A DNA stretch of 64,000 nt from Prorocentrum cordatum (Eukaryota; Sar; Dinophyceae; Prorocentrales; Prorocentraceae), in NCBI GenBank assembly GCA_963575745.1, contig CAUYUJ010011570.1, positions 1 to 64,000 on the forward strand, in the 5' to 3' direction. Below the pieces are notes generated by a model that was given only the letters and a program-made list of their open reading frames with translations, had not been told where the DNA came from and ran no database searches. Below, one piece after another: positions 53,900 to 64,000 of the stretch; position 1 is the first letter of the stretch; each line of letters starts with the position of its first letter. A program made the position numbers and the translations under genes.

Positions 53900-54090
53900 G
53901 TAGGTGGGTCGCGGGTTGGGTCGCAGATGGGTCGCGGGTGGATGGGTCGCGGGTGGGTCGCGGGCCAGGTCGCGAGCGGGTCGCGGGTGGGTCGCGAGCG
54001 GTTCGCGGGTGGTTCGCGAGTGGGTCGCGGGGTGGGTCGCGGGTGGGTCGCGGGGTGGGTCGCGGGTGGGTCGTAGGCCGGGTCGCGGGG
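53900..54090. repeat. GGTCGCGGGT decamer array
   Basis: About 18 copies of GGGTCGCGGGTG and variants (GAGCG, GGTTCGCG). Confidence 0.95.
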
Positions 54091-54100
54091 ACGACGATGA

Positions 54101-54101
54101 C

Positions 54102-54145
<44 letters not shown>

Positions 54146-54186
54146 GCAACAGCAACAGCAACAGCAACAACAACAACAACAATAAT
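54101..54186. repeat. (CAA)n microsatellite
   Basis: CAACAA with CAGCAA interruptions. Confidence 0.95.
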
Positions 54187-54309
54187 TTCAAGACTGTTCG
54201 CCCTTATATGCTCGAGTGTCCAATAACGCGTATTTCCCAAACCCTCGATACCCGCCCTCTTCGGCTTCGATCGAACCCCTTTTGGTGGGTATACCCCTTC
54301 CGTGCAGGC

Positions 54310-54790
54310 CGGGCCCCAGCAAGCGGCGGGGCGGCCGCGGACCGTCGACCTGGCCAGCGGCAGCGCTGATCGGCGGGGCGGCCGCGGACCGTCGACCCGA
54401 CCCCAAGAGGGACGGACAGGGGACCGACCACGACGACGACGACGACGACGACGACGTCGAAGACGACGGCGACGACGACGACGGCGACGACGAGCGAAAG
54501 CGAGAGCGAGAGAGAACGACAGCAGGGCCATGAAGGGCACGAAGTAGGCCACGAAGGGCGACAGCGGGGACACGAAGGGAATGCGTATGGGGCCACGAAG
54601 AGCGCGAACGAGCGGGGGCCACGAAGTGCAGATAATGCGGGGCCACAGAAGGCAACTATGGGGCCACTGGAGGGTAGCAACTGGGCCACGTAGGACAGTG
54701 AGGGGAACACAAATGGCGACAGCGGGGCCACGAAGGGCATGCACATGGGGCCACAACGGGCGCGACTCCTGGGTGCCTGGGTGTCGGGAG
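54310..54790. repeat. short duplications and GGGGCCACGAAGGGC repeats
   Basis: GCGGCCGCGGACCGTCGACC occurs twice (near 54338 and 54382), then (GAC)n at 54430-54490, then eight or so copies of GGCCACGAAGGGC/GGGGCCACGA at 54530-54770. Confidence 0.75.
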
Positions 54791-54992
54791 CGCGGCGCTC
54801 GGGCAAATTGCAAGAAATTCCAACGCAAGGCCATTCTTCAGTAAGTTGCAAGCAAGTCTCCAGCGAGAGCGAGACTCCAGAGCGCCGGGAGAGCGATTCC
54901 TGAATGAATTGTAAGGACGTCCCAAGCGAGAGCGCGATTCCTGAATAAAATGCAAAGAAATCTCGGGCGGGAACGGGGGTACACTTTGATTG

Positions 54993-56283
54993 ACATGATG
55001 GACCCACGAACCCGGAAAGGGATATAGACATGTGGAGCATGGGCACGTTTTCACGATACCCAACGGGGCAACACCTCACGAAACATCCCACGAGACACCT
55101 CACGAAACATCCCACGAGACACCTCACGAAACATTCCGCGAGACACCTCACGAAACATTCCAGAGACACCCCGCGAAACATTCCACGAGACACCCCACGA
55201 AACATTCCACGACGACAGGCAACCACTCAACCAAGGCGGTGTGGTCGTGCTGGGGAGTGGTCGTGCTGGGGTGTGGTCGTGCTGGGGGGTGGTCGTGCTG
55301 GGGGGTGGTCGTGCTGGGGGGTGGTCGTGCTGGGGGGTGGTCGTGCTGGGGCGTGGTCGTGCTGGGGCGTGGTCGTGCTGGGGCGTGGTCGTGCTGGGGT
55401 GTGGTCGTGCTGTGGTGAGGTCGTGCTGGGGTGTGGTCGTGCTGGGGTGTGGTCTTGCTAGGGTGGGGTCGTGCTGGGGTGGGGTCGTGCTGGGGTGGGG
55501 TCGTGCTGGGGTGTGGTCGTGCTGGGGTGTGGTCGTGCTGGGGTGGGGTGCGTGCTGGGGTGTCGTGCTCGTGCTGGGGTGTGGTCGTGCTGGGGTGTGG
55601 TCGTGCTGGGGTGTGGTCGTGCTGGGGTGTGTGCTGGGGTGTGGTCGTGCTGTGGTGGTCGTGCTGGGCGTGCTGGGTGTGGTCGTGCTCGTGCTGGGGT
55701 GTGGTCGTGCTGGGGTGTGGTCACGAGACACCTCACGAAACATTCACGAAACCGCGAGACACCTCACGAAACATTCCACGAGACACCCCGCGAAACATTC
55801 CACGAGACACCCCACGAAACATTCCACGACGACAGGCAACCACTCAACCAAGGCGGTGTGGTCGTGCTGGGGAGTGGTCGTGCTGGGGTGTGGTCGTGCT
55901 GGGGGGTGGTCGTGCTGGGGGGTGGTCGTGCTGGGGGGCGTGCTGGGGCGTGCTGGGGCGTGGTCGTGCTGGGGCGTGGTCGTGCTGGGGTGTGGTCGTG
56001 CTGGGGTGTGGTCGTGCTGGGGTGGGTGGTCGTGCTGGGGTGTGGTCGTGCTGGGGTGTGGTCGTGCTGGGGTGAGGTGTGGTCGTGCTGGGGTGTCTGT
56101 GATTTATCGATCGGGATTTCAAAAACAAGCGTTTCGCCTGAGACATCCTCAAATTTTAATCCGCCGGCCTCCTTCGACCTCGATATTTATCAGGGAAAGA
56201 ATCCGCCGGCCTCCTTCAAGTTGGGCACGGGGACATTGTTTACATACTAAAAGAGAACCCTGGGCCTTTGCCCTTTCCGGGAA
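54993..56283 (+). repeat. composite repeat element, copy A
   Basis: Starts ACATGATGGACCCACGAA, then CCCGGAAAGGG (55011-55021), a CACGAAACATTCCACGAGAC minisatellite (about 55070-55220), AGGCAACCACTCAACC, a GGTCGTGCTGGGGTGT minisatellite (about 55240-55720), and a tail with GCGTTTCGCCTGAGACATCC and TCCGCCGGCCTCCTTC that ends in CCCTTTCCGGG (56271-56281). Both minisatellites are duplicated internally (55725-55840 and 55858-56095). Confidence 0.9.
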
Positions 56284-57540
56284 CAAAAACAATATGCACC
56301 GGTGGGGGGGGGATCAACAATAATTATTCTTCAGAAATGAGAATTCAACAGCAACAGCAACGACAACGCAACGAGCAGAATCCTCACCACGGATCCGCAC
56401 TTAAGCCACGCACCCAGGGACAATGAATGACCGTTCGGCCCCCTCACTCTGATGTAATAAGCTATGTGGTGCAATGTCTGTGGAACAAGTTAAGCGGCGC
56501 TGTGGTGCAAGTCATGTGCGGTAAGAGGTGGGGTGCAATATATGTGGTGCGAGCTGCGTGGCGGAAGCTGTATGGTGCCAGCTGTGTGGTGTGAGCTGCG
56601 CAGTGGAAACCAAGTGACGTAAACTGCGTGGTGCCAGCGTGTGGTGCAAGCTGCGTGGTGCAAGCTACGTGGTGAAAGCTGCGTCATGCAAGCTATGCGG
56701 CCGCCCAGCGAACGGGGGGCGCCCACGGGCGGCCACGGGCGGGCAGGAGGCAAGACCTCGGCACACCCACCCAGCGCGCGAGGCGCCCACGAGGCGCCCA
56801 CGGGCGGGCACCCGCCAGCGCCCACGGGCCACGGGCCGGTGCGAGGCGAAACCTCGCCAGGCCCCACCCAGGACGAGGGGCCCACGAGGCGCCCACGGGC
56901 GCCCACCACGGCCAACCCGTCCAATTCCTGAGATAAGCATCCCGGTAAGACCCCCTAAGTGCTGGCAGCTTCTTGAACAAGAACGGAGGGAACTATTCGA
57001 AATATAGTTGAGGGCCACGGAGACAGATATTGAAGAGGGCGATCAACAAATCTGAGCGACGACGGCGCCCCGGAGCATGACTGGAACCAGGTTTACGAAT
57101 CGTCTCTCAAAGCGGCGCTGCTGCGTGACGGTCCTCACTGGGCATGTCTTAATCCTCATCCTGCAGTGCGCTACGTAACATGACGGCCAGGAGGTAACGT
57201 ATGAACAAGCGCGCACGCAGGGCCGGGAATGAGAGAAGGGGGGGCCCGAAACTGGCCTTCTTTCCGGGGCCGGGGTAGTCCTGGGCTCCGCTTTCCAAAG
57301 GAGGAGGGGGGCTTCCGAAGCTACCCCCCCTCCCGTCGGTCTGTCAGAATTTCAATTTGGGATAGCTCTGGCTGAAGGGGGGGGGCTTCGAAGCTACCCC
57401 CCCGGCTTTTTCTTGTAGCTGATGATCAGCCTGGCCTTATCTTTCCAAAAGCAGCGAGGCTCCGGCACCAATTTCAAGATTCGGGACTTAGGAATAAGGA
57501 TTTGGGGTTAGCATATTAGGGCGGGGGGTCTTAGGAATAA
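56284..57540. other. unassigned, with GTGGTGCAAGCTGCG and CGCCCACGGGCG repeats
   Basis: 56480-56690 has GTGGTGCAAGCTGCGTG-like repeats; 56700-56910 has CGCCCACGGGCG repeats; GCTTCGAAGCTACCCCCC-type palindromes occur at about 57311 and 57378. No gene. Confidence 0.55.
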
Positions 57541-57544
57541 TTAG

Positions 57545-58745
57545 GGTGTTACGGCGCTCCTTGGGCTCTCGGTACCATTTGGGGTTTCGGTCTCCTTATG
57601 GCTGCCGTTGCCCATCTGGTTTTCGGGGCTCGCTTTGGGGTGCGGCGCACCTCTGGAGTTCGGCGCCCTTTTGGTTGGTTTGCGGCGCACCTTTGGTGTT
57701 CGGCGCCCTGTTGGTTTTCGGAGCTGTTCTGGGTTTCGGCGCTCATTCGGTTTTCGGCGCTCTTTTGATTTTCGGCGCAATTTAGTTTTTTCGATGCCCG
57801 TTTTGTTTTCGGCGCCCCTTTGGTTTCCAGCGTCCTTGTGGTATTCGAAGCCCTATTGGTTCACGGCGCTGTTTTGGTTTTCGGCTCTGTTGTAAGCGCC
57901 CGCCATTTTGAATTTCGGCACCCGTTTGGTTGTCAGCGCACCTTTGGTTTTCGCCCCCCCTTGGTTTTCGGCGCTAATTTGGTTTTCGGTGCTCTTTTGG
58001 TTTTCGGCGCCGTTTTCGTTTTCGGCCCCCCTTGGTGTTCGGCGCCCCTTGGTTCGAAGCCCTTTTTGTTGTCGGTGCCTCATTGGTTGTCGGCGGCCCT
58101 TTGGCTTTCGGCGGCCCTTTGGCTTTCGACGGCCCTTTGGTTTGCGGCGTACCTCTGGTTTTCGGCGCCCTTTTAGTTGTCGGCGCCGCTCCCGTTTTCG
58201 GCGCCCCTTTGGTTGTCAGCGCATCTTTGGCTTTCGGCGCCCTTTTTGTGATCGGCGCCTCTTTGGCTTCCGGCGCCCTTTTGGGCGCCCTTTTGGCATT
58301 CGGCGCCCTGATGGTGGCGCCCCTTTGGTTGTCGGCGTCCTTTGGTTGTCGACGCCCCTTTGGTTGTAAAAGCCCCTTTGGTGTTCGGCTCTCTTTTGGT
58401 GTTCGGCACCCTTTGATTTCTTGGCGCCACTTTGGTTGTCGTTGCCCGTTTGATGTTTGGCTCCCGTTGTCGTTTTCGGCGCTCGTTTGGTTTTCGGCGC
58501 TTTGCTGATGTTCGGCGCCCTTTTGGATTTCGGCGCCCCTGTGGTTGGCGCCACGTTGGTTTTCGGCGCCCCTTTGGTTTTCAGGGCGGCGCCGCGTTGG
58601 GTTTCAACGCCCGTTTGGTGTTCGGCGCCCTGTTGGTTTCGGCGCCCCTTTCGATATCGGCGCTCGTTTGATCGGCTGCGCCCCTTGGGTTTTCGGCGCT
58701 CCTTTAGATTTCGGCACCCTGTTGAGCGTTCGGCGCCCATTTGTG
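57545..58745. repeat. 1.2-kb degenerate TTGGTTTTCGGCGCCC array
   Basis: About 45 copies of a 24-30 bp unit centred on TTTTCGGCGCCCTTTTGG, TTGTCGGCGCC or TTTCGGCGGCCC. Reading frames repeat FGA, LLV and RRP words and are by-products of the repeat. Confidence 0.9.
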
Positions 58746-59698
58746 TTTCGCGACGACGATGACTGGGGCACGTCAGAAATCGGCCTGAGAGAAAAACGTC
58801 GCCTCGGATGTATACGATACCTATAACAACCTCTGTACGTAAGGCAATCGTTTCGAGGCTGCCGCGCAGGGGTGTACACGATCCCCTCGGCGGAGCCCGC
58901 GACGACCACCGGGCGCGCGAGAATTGAACAAATAGTTTCGCGTCCCGCATAGTCTACTCATCAGCCCCAGGGGGGGCATCATTTGTTAATCACAAGCTGA
59001 CACTGGGGACTCCAGCGTAGTGGAACAAACGATGACACAATCATGAGAATTATGAGATCCGTTTAGCGTTCTCGGATCGGCGTTGGACTCCGCTCACTGG
59101 TGCGCGGAGCGCCCCAGGAGCTCCAGAGCCGATCCGAGAAATCTGCGCGGACCTGCGAGTCTTATGTTTATGTCATTGTGTGTTCCCCGACAGCGTGCGC
59201 AGGGCTCCTGCGAACCACCTTCCACGGAGCCCTGGGAGGAGTCGCTGCCGTCCTGCCGGCGGAGCGCTGGGTCGGGAGGATGCGGAGCTGTCAGCGGTGC
59301 ATTCGGCGCGCGCACGAGAACACCAAGGAGGCACAAACGAGAAAGAAAACGACGAACGCGAGGACGAAGAGCGGACTGATAGGGGAGGAGGGGACAGGAG
59401 GGGAATGATGAACAACGCAGGATGGGACGAAGAGATGAGGGAGGAGCGGGGAGTAGGGAAGAGGAACCAATGAGGAAGGAGGACGTGGTAGGAAAAGGAC
59501 GACTTTGGCTGGATTGCACTAGCTGTCAAGCCTGGTGGAGGGATATGGGAGCTTCAGGTACTCCTCTCATTCATCTCTCTCCTCATCCTCTTCCCTTGGA
59601 GGGCAAGAGGGAGGAGGACTAGCCTAGAATGCTTGATCAGCACATCGCTCAGAACGGGAAAGCTTGCAAAAAGAGGGGAGAGGAATGACTGGAGAAAA
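58746..59698. other. unassigned
   Basis: No motif recognised on either strand. A GAGGGGACAGGAGGGGAATGA-type purine-rich patch lies at 59380-59480. Confidence 0.4.
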
Positions 59699-60962
59699 AC
59701 ATGATGGACCCACGAACCCGGAAAGGGATATAGACATGTGCAGCATGGTCACGTTTTCACGATACCCAACTGGGCGACACCCCACGAAACATCCCACGAG
59801 ACACCCCGCGAAACATCCCACGAGACACCTCACGAAACATTCCACGAGACACCTCACGAAACATTCCACGAGACACCCCGTGAAACATTCCACGAGACAC
59901 CCCGTGAACAGGCAACCACTCAACCAGACACACCACGAAACATTCCACGGGGGTGCGACTGGGTGTGGTCGTGCTTGGGTGTGGTCGTGCTGGGGTGTGG
60001 TCGTGCTGGGGAGTGGTCGTGCTGGGGAGTAGTCGTGCTGGGGCGTGTCGTGCTGGGGCGTGGTCGTGCTGGGGCGTGTGGTCGTGCTGGGGTGAGGTCG
60101 TGCTGGGGTGTGGTCGTGCTGGGGTGTGGGCTGTGGTCGTGCTGCTGGGGTCGTGCTGGGGTGGTGTGCTCGTGCTCGTGCTGGGGTGTGGTCGTGCTGG
60201 GGTGTGGTCGTGCTGGGGGTGGTCGTGGGGGTGGTCGTGCTGGGGTGTGGTCGTGCGTGCTGGGGGTGGTCGTGCTGGGGTGTGGTCGTGCTGGGGCGTG
60301 GTCGTGCTGGGGCGTGGTCGTGCTGGGGCGTGGTCGTGCTGGGGCGTGGTCGTGCTGGGGTGAGGTCGTGCTGTGGTGAGGTCGTGCTGGGGTGTGGTCG
60401 TGTTGGGGTGTGGTCTTGCTGGGGTGGGGTCGTGCTGGGGTGGCGTCGTGCTGGGGTGTGGTCGTGCTGGGGTGTGGTCGTGCTGGGGTGGGGTCGTGCT
60501 GGGGCGTGGTCGTGCTGGGGTGTGGTCGTGCTGGGGTGTGGTCGTGCTACGGTGGGGTCGTGCATTTCGCTCGAGACATCTTTCCGAAATTCAGCGAAAT
60601 CCTAGAATAACAAACGAATTAGTCGAGACATCCTCGAAATTCCTGCGCGAGGAGCGCTTTTCCGTGTCGCGGTCGGCTCTGCAAAACCAGCGTTTCGCTC
60701 GAGACATCCTCAACAAATTCTGAAACCAAGCGTTTCGCTCGAGACATCCCCAACTCTGCAAAACCAGCGTTTCGCTCGAGACATCCTCAACAAATTCTGA
60801 AAAACAAGCGTTTCGCTCGAGACATCCTCAAATTTTAATCTGCCGGCCTCCTTCGGCCTCGATATTTATCAGGGAAAAAATCCGCCGGCCTCCTTCAAGT
60901 TGGCACCGGGGGACAGGTTTACCCACTAAAAGAGAACCCTGGGCCCCCGCCCTTTCCGGGAA
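59699..60962 (+). repeat. composite repeat element, copy B
   Basis: Same order as copy A: ACATGATGG start, CCCGGAAAGGG (59717-59727), CACGAAACATTCCACG array (about 59780-59950), GGTCGTGCTGGGGTGT array (about 59960-60560), tail, CCCTTTCCGGG (60950-60960). The tail here has GCGTTTCGCTCGAGACATCC four times (60685-60830) instead of once. Confidence 0.92.
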
Positions 60963-61883
60963 CAAGCGATTGGTGAGGACTAGGAAAGGCAAGGAGGAGG
61001 GAAAGAACAGATACTCTTACTTTCTTTGGACTCGGATACGGACTGTGCTCTTCACTTCAACTGGTCCGAAGAAAACGGGTTAGCGAGCAAGGTCGAAGTG
61101 GATGAAGGGCACTAGCGCAGTGAGCACAGAGGAAGGGAGACGACTGGAAGGGGAGTAGGAGGAGGAGGAGGACGAGGAAGGAGAGGAAGAGGAGGAAGGC
61201 ATGAGGAGGGAGGGGGAAAGGAGAGAAAGAGAGAGAGAGAGAGAGAAACGAAAGAGAGAGATAGAGAGAGAGAGAGAGAGAAACAAAAAAAAGAGAGAAC
61301 AAGCGAAAGCGCTGAGAGGGAGGAAAAAGAGAGAGAGAGAGAGAGAGAGAAAGAAACAGAGATTCGAAGGTCCTCGACCCCCCCCCCCCCCCAGAACAGT
61401 TGAGATCACCAAATATCCAAAGCAAGAACGCGCCTCGCCACGCGAGCCACGAGACAGGGCAGCAGGAGTCTCGCGAGGACAAGGAGGGATGGGGAGGGAA
61501 GCATCGCGTCGCACCCCTTTTCCCTCGTCCGCGGCTCCCCCGTTCTGAGCAGGCCCGAGAACTCTGCCGCTCTAGCGTGGGCGGCCGCGGCATGTTTGAG
61601 AGAGTGGCTTGCTGGGGCCCTCGTGGGCCATCTGGGGGGGCGGGGGCCCTCTCGGGGGCGTCGCGGGCCGTCCTGCAGCGCCGGATCGGAAGCAGGAGGG
61701 AAGGGGGAGGGAAGGGAGCGAAGGAGGCAAGGGGGGGAGAGGGGGGGGGCGAGGATGGGGGGGGGAGAAGTGGGGGAGGAGGGGAGGAGGGAGGAGGTGG
61801 GCTTCTAGGGATGCCGCCATCGCGTGGCGACACACATCGTATGCCCCCCCCCTGACATTGCCCGGCGGCGCGACCAACAGGAA
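60963..61883. other. unassigned, with (GA)n and G-rich tracts
   Basis: (GA)n at 61225-61350, a C14 run at 61379-61393, GGGGGAGGGGGG-rich 61690-61810. The 276-codon minus frame at 61057-61887 is Ser/Leu/Phe-rich over the (TC)n complement and is not called a gene. Confidence 0.5.
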
Positions 61884-63000
61884 ACATGATGGACCCACGA
61901 ACCCGGAAAGGGATATAGACATGTGCAGCATGGTCACGTTTTCACGATATCCAACTGGGCGACACCTCACGAAACATCCCACGAGACACCCCGCGAAACA
62001 TCCCAGGAGACACCTCACGAAACAACCCACGAGACACCTCACGAAACATTCCACGAGACACCCCGTGAAACATTCCACGAGACACCCCACGAACAGGCAA
62101 CCACTCAACCAGACACCCCACGAAACATTCCACGGGGGTGCGACTGGGTGTGGTCGTGCTGGGGTGTGGTCGTGCTGGAGTATGGTCGTGTTGGGGTGTG
62201 GTCGTGCTGGGGTGTGGTCGTGCTGGGGGGTGGTCGTGCTGGGGGGTGGTCGTGCTAGGGGGGTGGTCGTGCTGGGGGGTGGTCGTGCTGGGGCGTGGTC
62301 GTGCTGGGGCGTGGTCGTGCTGGGGCGTGGTCGTGCTGGGGTGTGGTCGTGCTGTGGTGAGGTCGTGCTGGGGTGTGGTCGTGCTGGGGTGTGGTCTTGC
62401 TGGGGTGGGGTCGTGCTGGGGTGTGGTCGTGCTGGGGTGTGGTCGTGCTGGGGGGTGGTCGTGCTGTGGTGGGGTCGTGCTGGGGTGCGTGCTGGGGTGT
62501 GGTCGTGCTGGGGTGGGTCGTGCTGGGGTGGGTCGTGCTGGGGTGTGGTCGTGCTAGGTCGTGCTGGGTGGGGTCGTGCTGGGGTGGGGTCGTGCTGGGG
62601 TGGGTCGTGCTGGGGTGTGGTCGTGCTGGGGTGGTCGTGCGGGTGGGGTCGTGCTGGGGTGTGGTCGTGCTGGGGTGTGGTCGTGCGTGCTGGGGTGTGG
62701 TCGTGCTGGGGTGTGGTCGTGCTGGGGTGTGGTCGTGCTGGGTGTGGTCGTGCGTGCGTGCTGGGGTGTGGTCGTGCTGGGATGTGTGTGGGGCGTGTGA
62801 GGTGGCCCGCACCCTGTGATTTATCGATCGGGATTTCAAAAACAAGCGTTTCGCTCGAGACATCCTCAAATTTTAATCTGCCGGCCTCCTTCGACCTCGA
62901 TATTTATCAGGGAAAAAATCCGCCGGCCTCCTTCAAGTTGGCACCGGGGGACAGGTTTACCCACTAAAAGAGAACCCTGGGCCCCCGCCCTTTCCGGGAA
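61884..63000 (+). repeat. composite repeat element, copy C
   Basis: ACATGATGG start, CCCGGAAAGGG (61902-61912), CACGAAACATTCCACG array (about 61970-62130), GGTCGTGCTGGGGTGT array (about 62145-62785), tail from TGTGATTTATCGATCGGG (62815), CCCTTTCCGGG (62988-62998). It shares with B the AGACAC-CCACGAAACATTCCACG-GGGGTGCGACTGGG bridge, so B and C are closer to each other than to A. Confidence 0.92.
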
Positions 63001-63660
63001 AAGTAGCACGCCATCCGCCCACGCAGGTTATAAAGCAGAACGTTTGAGGAACACTGCAGGTACCTCAAGTGAGCACCTCCAAGCAGCAGGAACCACACTG
63101 CGCAGGGACAGGAAGACGCCCCCCCGCAGCCACACTCTTTACAAGGCTGAGATTCCCCGTCATCAGGCACGCGCACACCACCATGCATCCCAAACTGCTT
63201 GTTTTTCCTTCCTGCCAGCCGTACATGTACGAGTACAACACAGCCAAGCACGATGCATGGCGCCACTCGTTCAGAGAAACGCGTATACAATCTGGACTAC
63301 AAGAAACCTTGCCCGCCTTTCCCGCACATAATGCTCCAACCAGTGTAGCGGATGACGGTAAGCGCATGTTTCGCCTCCCAACCTAGCCCCTCAACAAGAC
63401 CACGCACTGCGACTGCCTGCCTATCTCTCACGCGCGGGAAAGCGTTGTAGCCCAAGCACTCGAATGACGCTCACTGTGGCACTGTAAATGAATACGTGCC
63501 CGGGGGGGGCCCGCCGCCTTTCCGTCCGTCTAGATGCCTGATGGCGCGGTGTGTAGTTTTCCTGAATGGCTATCTCCATCAATCGATGCTGGCTAATATG
63601 CTAAGCCTTTTTGTCCATGCCAACAGATATGCGCGACAGGATTATCACCAAACTCCAATA
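63001..63660. other. unassigned
   Basis: No gene recognised; short frames on both strands lack motifs. Confidence 0.4.
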
Positions 63661-63751
63661 CACACATATATATATATATCTCTCTATATATATATACATA
63701 CACACACACACTAGAACCATCGCGCGCGCTTCGCGCGCGCTCAAGTTCTAG
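63660..63751. repeat. (TA)n/(CA)n followed by a perfect palindromic hairpin
   Basis: ACACATATATATATATATCTCTC-like DNA then (CA)n, then CTAGAAC-x4-GCGCGCGC-TTC-GCGCGCGC-x4-GTTCTAG (63711-63751): outer 7-bp and inner 8-bp arms. Confidence 0.85.
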
Positions 63752-63759
63752 CTAGGACC

Positions 63760-64000
63760 CTCGTAATCGTCAGCATCGCCGTCCTCATCGCCATCATCTT
63801 CATCGTCAATGTCATCGTCATCGACATCATCATCATTACCATCACCACCACCATCAACAACACCACCATCGTCATCACCGTCGTCATCAACGCAATCGTC
63901 ATCATCGTCATTATCGTCACCCGCATAACCATCATCATCGTCATCATCGTCATCATCATTAGAATCATCTTCATCGTCGTCATCATCACCATCGTCATCG
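63760..64000. repeat. (ATC)n/(GTC)n degenerate microsatellite, runs off the window
   Basis: CATCGTCATCATCACC-type trinucleotides to the window end; Met/Thr-rich frames are compositional. Confidence 0.95.

Noticed and set aside
55241-56323. 360-codon Trp/Cys/Gly/Val-rich frame and its minus-strand Thr/Pro/His-rich counterpart (also at 59624-60605 and 61609-62967)
   Set aside because: By-products of the GGTCGTGCTGGGGTGT and CACGAAACATTCCACG minisatellites; no start context or non-repeat coding sequence.
57820-58508. Repeat proteins rich in FGALLVFGA or RRPFGFRRP
   Set aside because: Translations of the TTTTCGGCGCC array in its three frames; frames drop in and out with each indel.

Overview
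The window is nuclear DNA of a dinoflagellate. The strongest evidence is a complete 22-nt dinoflagellate spliced-leader (DinoSL) sequence on the minus strand at 53001-53022, and two degraded spliced-leader relics directly upstream of the start codons of two intron-containing genes (18943-18963 and 22232-22252). GC-rich sequence, very abundant CCT/AGG microsatellites, same-strand gene clusters and a retroelement landscape of dinoflagellate-type RT/methyltransferase polyproteins agree with this. The genus cannot be fixed from the sequence; a large-genome, repeat-rich species such as Prorocentrum would fit. Nothing prokaryotic is present (no operons, Shine-Dalgarno sites, CRISPR arrays or rRNA/tRNA genes were recognised).

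Layout. 1-1290: unassigned, AT-rich next to the first element. 1289-7894 (-): 2.2-kaa retroelement polyprotein with a C-C-C-H finger-like motif, a C5-methyltransferase-like domain and a reverse transcriptase, cut off just after the RT palm. 8.0-22.25 kb (-): a same-strand cluster of intron-containing genes whose introns are filled with (GGA/TCC)n tracts and inverted repeats: a small acidic/coiled-coil gene (8.7-9.6 kb), a DNA-methyltransferase-like gene (9.9-11.2 kb), a large transposase-like family gene (11.1-14.0 kb), a gene with two ubiquitin-interacting motifs (15.9-18.9 kb) and a gene ending in an acidic, KRPAA-repeat tail (19.5-22.2 kb). 22.8-27.0 kb (-): a broken gag-like/membrane polyprotein that ends in the inverse of the hairpin module found at the start of the first element. 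28.7-29.6 kb and about 33.5-38.2 kb (+): decayed non-LTR (LINE-type) retrotransposons; between them (31.2-32.3 kb, -) lies a decayed Ty1/copia-type RT-RNase H fragment. From 38 kb on the window is mostly satellite, minisatellite and microsatellite DNA with small coding relics: a 115-135 bp tandem repeat (42.7-43.5 kb), a CA/CACG array (47.7-48.1 kb), a 72/73-bp satellite (50.8-51.5 kb), a spliced-leader-bearing gene relic (52.2-53.0 kb), a 1.2-kb degenerate repeat (57.5-58.75 kb) and three copies of a 1.1-1.3-kb composite element (55.0, 59.7 and 61.9 kb) bounded by an 11-bp inverted repeat.

The most notable point is intron structure. One 153-bp intron (20210-20362) is almost entirely an inverted-repeat element flanked by GCAGGT at both splice junctions, as expected of an introner element that made its own intron. 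Two other introns of the same gene carry (CCT)n-CTTCAAGGAG-(AGG)n hairpins. Together with the spliced-leader relics this shows two dinoflagellate processes in one gene: retroposition of trans-spliced mRNA, and later intron gain by inverted-repeat elements. Function assignments rest on motifs read by eye; no database search was possible.
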